A DNA stretch of 37,682 nucleotides from an uncultured Ruminococcus sp. Lineage in GTDB: Bacteria; Bacillota_A; Clostridia; Oscillospirales; Ruminococcaceae. Numbering within the stretch: the stretch's first letter is position 1; each line of letters opens with the position of its first letter. A program made the translations under genes and the position numbers. Under the pieces are notes generated by a model. It saw nothing but the letters and a program-made list of their open reading frames with translations, had not been told where the DNA came from and made no database searches. Below, piece after piece: positions 7,666 through 14,051 of the stretch. The stretch is taken from NCBI GenBank assembly GCA_900315975.1, contig ONBA01000027.1:1-37682 (forward strand). Reading direction: 5' to 3'.

Positions 7666-8259
7666 TTATTTTGATATATTTTCAAGAGCGTCTGCACTGG
7701 CGTTCAGTACCTTCCAGCCTTCGCCCTCAAATTTGACTGCTGAAACTTCGAGACCGCTTTTAAGCTCGTCTCCGTTTTTCTTGTGAGAAGTTATAATAAA
7801 TGTATAGGAACAACCTTCTGTAGCCTTAGGCGACTTTGCACCGCCCGAGCTGATGAATTCAGCTTCGGCATTTTTCAAAGCCTTTTTTGAAAGCTCAGCA
7901 TTCAGCGAGAAGTCGGCGGTTTCGACTTTTGAATAGTTACCGCCATCGAATTCCAGCTGACGCTGTTTTGCGAAAGAATCCGTTGTTTTCTTCCATTCTT
8001 CGCTGTCGGACTTCATTTCCTCGAGTTTATCGTCGGAAAGGGTCGTGCAGTAAAAGACCTCTCCGTTGGGGGTGTCATAATTGGAACGTGCGAAATTTTC
8101 GACCGCGTGCTGAGCGGAGTCATTCATGTTCCAGCCTTCGCCGAAATCCACATATGAAATTTCCGCGGAATCCTTTGCTGATTTGTTTCCGCATGAAGCG
8201 AGCGCACCGGCGGCAAGAAAGCCTGCAATGATGAGCGCTGCAACTTTTACGCTTCTCAA
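7666..8259 (-). CDS. Lipoprotein of unknown function (starts with TTG)
   Basis: The start is TTG at 8259, chosen because AAGGAG lies 9 bases upstream and no ATG is near. The N-terminus is a type II signal peptide: MRSVKVAALIIAGF followed by lipobox LASC at about residues 20-23. The mature part (about 175 residues) is hydrophilic and ends in a segment typical of small secreted DUF4878-like or NTF2-like lipoproteins, but I cannot name the family. It is the first gene after the strong promoter at 8309-8337 and lies 61 bases before the vWA gene. It could be the outside sensor of the cassette, which is inference. Confidence 0.75.
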   Translation of the reverse strand: MRSVKVAALIIAGFLAAGALASCGNKSAKDSAEISYVDFGEGWNMNDSAQHAVENFARSNYDTPNGEVFYCTTLSDDKLEEMKSDSEEWKKTTDSFAKQRQLEFDGGNYSKVETADFSLNAELSKKALKNAEAEFISSGGAKSPKATEGCSYTFIITSHKKNGDELKSGLEVSAVKFEGEGWKVLNASADALENISK

Positions 8260-8308
8260 ATATATTCACTCCTTAACCATGGACACAAAGAAGTCCGGTA
8301 TGCTAATA

Positions 8309-8337
8309 ATTATACAGCGTTTCGCACTGATTGTCAA
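8309..8337 (-). promoter_or_regulatory. Consensus promoter of the lipoprotein/vWA/kinase cassette
   Basis: On the minus strand, TTGACA (8332-8337) and TATAAT (8309-8314) are 17 bases apart, a perfect housekeeping promoter. No equally good promoter is seen between the cassette genes, so this may drive the whole 7.5-kb minus-strand set. Confidence 0.85.
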
Positions 8338-8399
8338 TAGTTTTTGTATAATGTCGAATTTGTTTATAAAGTCAGAGTTTTATTATCTTTAACAATTTG

Positions 8400-8444
8400 T
8401 ACATTATATTAATGTATATTCTGTACATACGATGAACATATGTT
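8400..8444. promoter_or_regulatory. Palindromes upstream of the xylanase gene, possible operators
   Basis: The 339-base gap 8260-8598 holds divergent promoters. Between them lie TACATTA-tat-TAATGTA (8400-8416, perfect 7-bp arms), a TGTACA palindrome at about 8422-8427 and AACATATGTT (8435-8444). Such sites suit a dimeric regulator, but AT-rich DNA makes chance palindromes likely. Confidence 0.35.
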
Positions 8445-8486
8445 ATTTGTTTTTGTGCAAAAGCGAACAATAGGGTATTCATTTTT

Positions 8487-8539
8487 TCCACCAAATCTGC
8501 AAAATGTGGGTTGTGAACAGATAATGAACAGTGTATAAT
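8487..8539 (+). promoter_or_regulatory. Xylanase promoter with upstream CCACCAAATCTGC box
   Basis: The -35 TTGTGA (8511-8516) and -10 TATAAT (8534-8539) are 17 bases apart. Directly upstream, 8487-8505 reads TCCACCAAATCTGCAAAAT. The same 19 bases recur at 12732-12750, the same distance from another promoter. The imperfect -35 suggests that an activator is needed. The transcript would start near 8546, with a 50-base leader that includes a GGG-GAAA-CCC hairpin. Confidence 0.75.
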
Positions 8540-8598
8540 AGGGTAAAATGAATAAATATGGGGAAACCCAAATCTAAAGAAATGAGGAGATGATCTTT

Positions 8599-11500
8599 AT
8601 GAACAGGAAAAAACTGTATGCAGCATTGACAGCGTCAGCTTGCCTGGCTACCACGTTTGCCTCAATGCCGCAGATCATGACATCGACACGCGCTGCCGAG
8701 GTCACCTACGACAGCTTTGATGTCAACTACGACGGCTGGCATGGAACACGCGAAGATAATGACATTGTCGCTGTTGAGAACGCAGGTCTCAACGGTTCAA
8801 GAGGTATGGCTGTAACAAACCGTACATCACCCTCTGACGGTGCTGCATCATCGAAGGGTCTTTACCTCTTCGGCGGAATCAAGTATAACTACAGCATGAA
8901 CGTTTTCAGTGAGACTGATGAAACTTATCACCTCACACTCCGCTACATCAGCGAGATCACTGAAAAGGAGACTATTGTTGAACTCGCTTCCAAGAAGGTG
9001 AAGGCAGGCGAGTGGGCTGAAATTTCAGCTTCATACAAGGCTCCCAAGGACACATATGAGTATGAACTCACCCTCACAACAGAGTCGACAAACGATTTCA
9101 TGTTCGACGATTTCAAGATCACAACAAAGAAGGCTAATATGGAAGCACTCGCTGCTCCGGCAGGCAAGGGTCTGAAGGACGAATTCGGCGCATACTTCCG
9201 TGTTGGTAATATCCTCAACGGATATACAGTAAAGAACAGCGGTATCACAGGTGTGATCCTCAAGGACCACAACGCTATCGAGTGTGAGAACGAGACAAAG
9301 CCTGATGCTACTCTCGTTAAGAACGGTTCTTCCGATACAAATATTCAGGTATCGCTCAACAGCTGTTCTGCTATAGCAGACTTCGCAGCAAAGAACGGTC
9401 TCGGATTCAGAGGTCATACATTCGTATGGCACAGCCAGACTCCTGAGTGGTTCTTCCAGAGCAACTTCAACGGCGGCAACTACGTTGATAAGAACACCAT
9501 GAATAAGCGTATGGAGAGCTACATCAAGAATATGTTTGCAGCTTATAAGAGCAAGTATCCTACGCTTGATGTTTACGCATACGACGTATGTAACGAGTGC
9601 GTATCCGATGATGCAAACCGTACAGCGAATGCAGGCGGTGCAAGACAGCCCGGTTACGGTAACGGAGCTTCACCATGGGTAAAGGTTTACGGCGATAACA
9701 GCTTCGTTGAGCAGGCATTCACATACGCAAGAAAGTATGCTCCTGAGACTTGTAAGCTCTACTACAACGACTACAATGAGTATTGGGACCACAAGCGTAA
9801 CTGCATCGCTAACATGACCAAAAACCTCAAGGCTAAGGGCATTCTCGACGGTGTAGGTATGCAGTCGCATATCAACGCTGACTGGAACGGCTTCTCCGGC
9901 ATAAGCGCTTACGAGAACGCTATGAAGATGTACCTCAACAACGGCTGCGATGTTCAGATCACAGAGCTTGATATCTCCACAGAAGGCGGAAAGTATTCGC
10001 TTGATGATCAGGCTAAGAAGTACGCTGAGATCTTCAAGTTCTCTATGGATTGGAACAAGTCACATCCCAACGGACCGAGCGTAACACTCGTTCAGGTATG
10101 GGGTCCTAACGACGCAAATTCATGGGTAGGAACAGATAAGGCTACAGGCAGAAGCAACGCTCCTCTTCTCTATGATAAGAACAATCAGGCTAAGGCTGCA
10201 TATTCAGCAATCACTTCACTCGTTCCCGACAGCCAGTGGACAACAGGTATTCCTTACACAGGTCCCGGCGCTGGAAAGTATATTCCCCCCAACTACGACC
10301 CCGATGAAAATGGATACTACTTCCACAGCACATTCGAGGGTTCAACAAACGAATGGGAAGGCAGAGGTGCTGCATCAGTAACTACAAGCGGCAGAACTGC
10401 TTACGAAGGCAAGGAAGCTCTTCTCGTTCAGGACAGAACAGCTTCATGGAACGGCGGTGCACTCCAGCTCAGCCCTGCATTCAAGGCTGGCGAGACATAC
10501 AGCTTCTCCACAAATGCAATGACATTCGACGGCGGAGAAACAACAACATTCAAGTTCACACTCCAGTACACAGACGCTGCAGGTGAGACAAAATACAGCG
10601 AGATCGCAAGCGGCACAGCTCCTAAGGGCGAGTGGATCCAGCTTGCAAACACAGCTTACACAATTCCTTCAGGTGCTTCAAATCTCATGATCTACGTTGA
10701 GACAACAGATGAAGACAGCACTATGAATTTCTACATCGACGATGTTTACGGCGCAATCAAGGACAAGGAGATCAAGGGCGCAGGTCAGCCTAAGGTAAGA
10801 ACCCTCGTTCGCGGCGACGTTGACTTCGACGGCGAGATCACAGCATTCGATATGGTTACAGAGCGTAAGGCAGTTCTCGGTGATGTTACAGATGCACTCA
10901 CACTCAAGGCTGCTGACGTTGACGAGAGCACAAAGGTTGAAGTAAACGACCTCGTACTCCTCCAGGAGTTCCTCCTCGGCAAGATCAAGGAATTCCCCAG
11001 GAACCTTCCCCCGATCCCACAGGTTGAATCATCTACGATTGGCAAGTTCAACGGAATATCTATCGCTGACAGCTGGAAGATGGATGGCGAAAACAATCCT
11101 ATGACAACTCAGCGTTTCGGTGCTGATCCCGGTTGGATGGTCTATAAGGACAGACTTTACATCTACACAACAAACGACGCATTTGAGTATCAGAACAATG
11201 GCAATATGCAGGAGAATACCTACAACTCAGGTACTATCAACTGCGTATCAACAGCAGATATGGTAAACTGGACAGACCACGGTGCAATCCCTGTAGCTGA
11301 CAGAAATGGCAGAACTACAAACGGCGCTGCAAAGTGGGCAGGTGCTGCATGGGCTCCTGATGCTTGTTGGAAGACAATAAACGGTAAGGATAAGTTCTTC
11401 CTCTACTTCGCAAACAGCGCAGGCGGTATCGGCGTACTTACAGCTGACAGCCCGACAGGTCCCTGGAAAGATCCTCTCGGTCATGCACTCATTACAGGCG

Positions 11501-12510
11501 CAACTCCTAACTGCAACGACGTTGTATGGATGTTCGACCCCGGTGTTTACTATGACCCCGCAACAGATGAAGCATACATCGCATTCGGCGGCGGAAGAGC
11601 TAACGGCGTTCCTGCTGCAACTCCCGGCACAGGAAGAATCGCTAAGCTTGGCAAGGACATGATCTCTCTCGACGGCAACCCCGTTAAGATGCAGACTCCT
11701 TACCTCTTCGAGGATTCAAGCCTTATCAAGATCAATGATACATGGTATTATTCATACTGCTCTAACTGGAATGTTCCCAGCGGTAACAATATCAATGGCG
11801 TTTCATTCAACAGTGCAGATATCGTTTACATGACTTCCAAGAATCCTCTCGGACCTTGGGGTACAAGCAATGTTGCAGGTATGGTATTTGCTAATACTGG
11901 TGCACAGAGACTCGATAACAATGGTAACAACCACCACTCTATCGTTTACTTCAAGAATAAGTATTATGTAGTTTACCACACTCGTCAGCAGGCAATCCGT
12001 ATGACAAAGGCAAACGGTTACAAGTTCTACAACACCAGAGGCGAGCTTACAAACAGTAGTGATGGTAACTACCGTTCAACCTGCATCAACGAAGCAACAT
12101 TCAACAATGGCAAACTTTCATGCAAGGGCGATACAAAGGGCTGCTCACAGATCGAATACCTCAACGTATACGATAAGGTACAGGCTGAGACAATGTCTAA
12201 CCAGTCCAAGGGTATCGAAGTAACAGGACTTTACGATACAAAGGTAAAGGTAAAGAAGGGTCAGTGGATCAAGGTCAGCGGAGCTGATCTCAGCAAGGGC
12301 GTAAACGCAATTACTGTTAAGGGCTCTTCAAGCAACGGAACAGCAGTTAAGTTCTGTGTAGGTTCACCTACAGGCACAGCGATCGGTTATGGTATACTCG
12401 ACGGCAACGAGAACACTCTCGCAGCAACAGATACAAGCGTAACCGGCGTTAAGGATATCTACATGGTATTTAGTGGTGACGGTGAATTTGATTACTGGTC
12501 ATTCTCATGA
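8599..12510 (+). CDS. Cellulosomal xylanase: CBM22-GH10-CBM22-dockerin-GH43-CBM6
   Basis: The start at 8599 is favoured over the ATG at 8590 because AGGAG (8585-8589) abuts the latter and is 9 bases from the former. The 1303-residue product has a signal peptide (about 1-33, ending TRAAE) and a CBM22-like module (about 35-175). The GH10 domain (about 195-545) has acid/base Glu333 in YDVCNEC and nucleophile Glu456 in QITELDIS. A second CBM22-like module (about 570-730) and a dockerin (738-800, two Ca-binding segments DVDFDGEITAFD and DVDESTKVEVND) follow. The GH43 domain (about 815-1150) has Asp843, Asp980 and Glu1038 as the likely triad. A CBM6-like end (about 1193-1303) completes it. It would cut the xylan backbone and remove arabinose or xylose side groups while bound to a scaffoldin. 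This central-dockerin layout is known from Ruminococcus. Confidence 0.92.
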   Translation: MNRKKLYAALTASACLATTFASMPQIMTSTRAAEVTYDSFDVNYDGWHGTREDNDIVAVENAGLNGSRGMAVTNRTSPSDGAASSKGLYLFGGIKYNYSMNVFSETDETYHLTLRYISEITEKETIVELASKKVKAGEWAEISASYKAPKDTYEYELTLTTESTNDFMFDDFKITTKKANMEALAAPAGKGLKDEFGAYFRVGNILNGYTVKNSGITGVILKDHNAIECENETKPDATLVKNGSSDTNIQVSLNSCSAIADFAAKNGLGFRGHTFVWHSQTPEWFFQSNFNGGNYVDKNTMNKRMESYIKNMFAAYKSKYPTLDVYAYDVCNECVSDDANRTANAGGARQPGYGNGASPWVKVYGDNSFVEQAFTYARKYAPETCKLYYNDYNEYWDHKRNCIANMTKNLKAKGILDGVGMQSHINADWNGFSGISAYENAMKMYLNNGCDVQITELDISTEGGKYSLDDQAKKYAEIFKFSMDWNKSHPNGPSVTLVQVWGPNDANSWVGTDKATGRSNAPLLYDKNNQAKAAYSAITSLVPDSQWTTGIPYTGPGAGKYIPPNYDPDENGYYFHSTFEGSTNEWEGRGAASVTTSGRTAYEGKEALLVQDRTASWNGGALQLSPAFKAGETYSFSTNAMTFDGGETTTFKFTLQYTDAAGETKYSEIASGTAPKGEWIQLANTAYTIPSGASNLMIYVETTDEDSTMNFYIDDVYGAIKDKEIKGAGQPKVRTLVRGDVDFDGEITAFDMVTERKAVLGDVTDALTLKAADVDESTKVEVNDLVLLQEFLLGKIKEFPRNLPPIPQVESSTIGKFNGISIADSWKMDGENNPMTTQRFGADPGWMVYKDRLYIYTTNDAFEYQNNGNMQENTYNSGTINCVSTADMVNWTDHGAIPVADRNGRTTNGAAKWAGAAWAPDACWKTINGKDKFFLYFANSAGGIGVLTADSPTGPWKDPLGHALITGATPNCNDVVWMFDPGVYYDPATDEAYIAFGGGRANGVPAATPGTGRIAKLGKDMISLDGNPVKMQTPYLFEDSSLIKINDTWYYSYCSNWNVPSGNNINGVSFNSADIVYMTSKNPLGPWGTSNVAGMVFANTGAQRLDNNGNNHHSIVYFKNKYYVVYHTRQQAIRMTKANGYKFYNTRGELTNSSDGNYRSTCINEATFNNGKLSCKGDTKGCSQIEYLNVYDKVQAETMSNQSKGIEVTGLYDTKVKVKKGQWIKVSGADLSKGVNAITVKGSSSNGTAVKFCVGSPTGTAIGYGILDGNENTLAATDTSVTGVKDIYMVFSGDGEFDYWSFS

Positions 12511-12545
12511 TCATGATCTGACTACAAAACAATAAGGTTATAACC

Positions 12546-12574
12546 ACTGCCGCTGTCTGCACTACGGCGGCAGT
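12546..12574 (+). other. Hairpin in the xylanase 3' untranslated region
   Basis: ACTGCCGC and GCGGCAGT form an 8-bp stem 36 bases after the xylanase stop. No T-run follows, so it is more likely to protect the mRNA end than to terminate transcription. Confidence 0.5.
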
Positions 12575-12626
12575 CGGTCATAATAATTCCGAACTTTATA
12601 TGTAAGGGTAAGGACAAATCAGAGAT

Positions 12627-12664
12627 CAGCCGCGTTTTTTGGGTGCGCGGCTGTTTTCTTTTTT
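12627..12664 (+). terminator. Intrinsic terminator of the xylanase gene
   Basis: A perfect 8-bp stem CAGCCGCG/CGCGGCTG with an 11-base loop is followed by TTTTCTTTTTT. It ends the xylanase transcript about 150 bases after the stop codon, so the RNA starting at 12791 is a separate unit. Confidence 0.9.
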
Positions 12665-12731
12665 CAAAGAATATGCGACTGATAGCCAAACTTTCGGCAG
12701 ATTTGACAGTTTTACGCATTAATGCAGAAAA

Positions 12732-12784
12732 TCCACCAAATCTGCAAAATATGAGTTGTAAATATCATGTACAAGTGATATTAT
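12732..12784 (+). promoter_or_regulatory. Small-RNA promoter carrying the same upstream box as the xylanase gene
   Basis: Positions 12732-12750 repeat the xylanase box exactly, and the match continues with two substitutions through the -35. The -35 TTGTAA (12756-12761) and -10 TATTAT (12779-12784) are 17 bases apart. Upstream, GCAGATTTG (12697-12705) is an inverted copy of CAAATCTGC (12737-12745) with the palindrome GCATTAATGC (12715-12724) between them. Confidence 0.7.
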
Positions 12785-12790
12785 ATTAAC

Positions 12791-12908
12791 ATACCAAGGC
12801 GGAATAGCCGCATTTGGAACTTCCTATAATGATAGGAACTTAACTATGACATCTTCTTAATCATCCCTCATTATGCGGCTTCACAATGTGAGCCGCATTT
12901 TGTTTTTT
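12791..12908 (+). ncRNA. Candidate small regulatory RNA with three hairpins and its own terminator
   Basis: The transcript predicted from the promoter just upstream is about 118 bases and has no plausible ORF. Hairpin 1 is CCAA-G-GCGG...CCGC-AT-TTGG (12794-12817). Hairpin 2 is TTCCTAT-AATG-ATAGGAA (12821-12838). A linker of about 34 bases without obvious structure follows, and then the terminator stem ATGCGGCT...AGCCGCAT with TTTTGTTTTTT (12873-12908). The linker ends in UCAUCCCUCAUU, a C-rich seed of the kind seen in Gram-positive regulatory RNAs. Bases 12860-12872 can pair with the xylanase ribosome binding site at 8581-8594, with one bulged A. It does not match SRP RNA, tmRNA, RNase P or a riboswitch that I know. 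The next gene has its own promoter, so this is not its leader. Confidence 0.65.
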
Positions 12909-12945
12909 GGGGATTTAGTTTAAACAAAAAAATAATGCAAAGTCA

Positions 12946-12974
12946 TTGACAAAGAGGAAAAAAAGTGATATATT
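12946..12974 (+). promoter_or_regulatory. Promoter of the DRE-TIM aldolase gene
   Basis: TTGACA (12946-12951) and TATATT (12969-12974) are 17 bases apart. The leader of about 55 bases contains TTAAAGCGT twice (12996-13004 and 13011-13019). Confidence 0.8.
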
Positions 12975-13036
12975 AATAAAGGACTTAAATTTGCTTTAAA
13001 GCGTAAAAGCTTAAAGCGTGAAAGGATATAGATAAA

Positions 13037-14011
13037 ATGAAAGAAATATCGAAACTTATGGATTACAGACCTGACATCAAGGTCGTTGATGCTACACTCA
13101 GAGACGGTGGTCTCGTAAATGAATTCCGCTTTTCCGATGAATTTGTAAAGGCACTCTATAACGCAAACCTCAGAGCAGGTGTTGACTACATGGAGTTCGG
13201 CTACAAGGGCGATAAGGAAATGTTCGACGTTGAGAAGTTCGGACCGTGCAAGTTCTGCGATGACGATTACGTTCGTTCTATCGTGGGCGAGAACAATACC
13301 GACCTCAAGATCGCAGTAATGGCTGACGTAGGACGCTGCAACTACAAGAACGATATCCACGACCGCAGTGAGTCACCGATCGACCTCATTCGCATTGCGA
13401 CATATCTCCACCAGATACCTACAGCTGTTGACATGATAGAAGATGCCAAGAGCAAGGGTTACGAGGTAAGCTGTAATATCATGGCTATCTCAAATGCACA
13501 GGAGAGCGACGTTAAGGTTGCGCTCGATATTCTTGGTAAGTCGCCTGTTGATGTTTTCTACATCGTAGACAGCTTCGGTTCACTCTACCCCGAGCAGATA
13601 GCACGTATTGCAAACCTTTACTGTGAAGCAGGCGAGAAGTACGGCAAGAAAATCGGTATCCACGCTCATAACAATCAGCAGCTTGCTTTTGCAAACACAA
13701 TAGAAGCAGTCGGCGACGGTGTTGACTGGCTTGACGCAACATATGCAAGCATGGGAAGAGGTGCAGGAAACTGTGCAATGGAACTTCTTCTTGGCTTCCT
13801 GAAGAATCCCAAGTACAACGTATATCCGGTTATCCAGTTTATCGAGAAATATATGCCTTCAGTGCGCGAGGCAGGAGCAGTATGGGGATACGATTTCCAG
13901 TACCTCATGACAGGTCTTCTCAATCAGCACCCGAGAACAGCAATCGAGTTCACAAAGCAGGGCAGAAAAGACTACTCCGAGTTCTACAAAGAGATACTCG
14001 CACAGGAATAA
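13037..14011 (+). CDS. DRE-TIM metallolyase (HMG-lyase-like aldolase), substrate unknown
   Basis: This 324-residue cytoplasmic protein has the family signature DATLRDGG at about 18-25 (metal-binding Asp, catalytic Arg) and HAHNNQQLA at about 210-218 (two metal-binding His). The closest named relatives are 4-hydroxy-2-oxovalerate aldolases of the DmpG/MhpE type. It lacks the second, communication domain of typical DmpG proteins, and no acylating aldehyde dehydrogenase gene is nearby. It also lacks features of 2-isopropylmalate or homocitrate synthases that I would expect at that length. Short orphan homologues like this occur in many gut Firmicutes. It has its own promoter and a shared terminator, so it is transcribed alone. 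The function is open. Confidence 0.8.
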   Translation: MKEISKLMDYRPDIKVVDATLRDGGLVNEFRFSDEFVKALYNANLRAGVDYMEFGYKGDKEMFDVEKFGPCKFCDDDYVRSIVGENNTDLKIAVMADVGRCNYKNDIHDRSESPIDLIRIATYLHQIPTAVDMIEDAKSKGYEVSCNIMAISNAQESDVKVALDILGKSPVDVFYIVDSFGSLYPEQIARIANLYCEAGEKYGKKIGIHAHNNQQLAFANTIEAVGDGVDWLDATYASMGRGAGNCAMELLLGFLKNPKYNVYPVIQFIEKYMPSVREAGAVWGYDFQYLMTGLLNQHPRTAIEFTKQGRKDYSEFYKEILAQE

Positions 14012-14013
14012 TA

Positions 14014-14050
14014 AAAAAGACGTCCAGATATTTAACTGGACGTCTTTTTT
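14014..14050. terminator. Bidirectional terminator
   Basis: AAAAAAGACGTCCAG and its complement flank an 8-base loop, giving T-runs on both strands. It lies between the convergent aldolase (+) and pectate lyase (-) genes and serves both. Confidence 0.9.
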
Positions 14051-14051
14051 G

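Noticed and set aside
12703..12708. TTGACA upstream of the small RNA as an alternative promoter
   Set aside because: The position for the -10 reads AGAAAA, and the promoter at 12756-12784 is better and matches the xylanase promoter.
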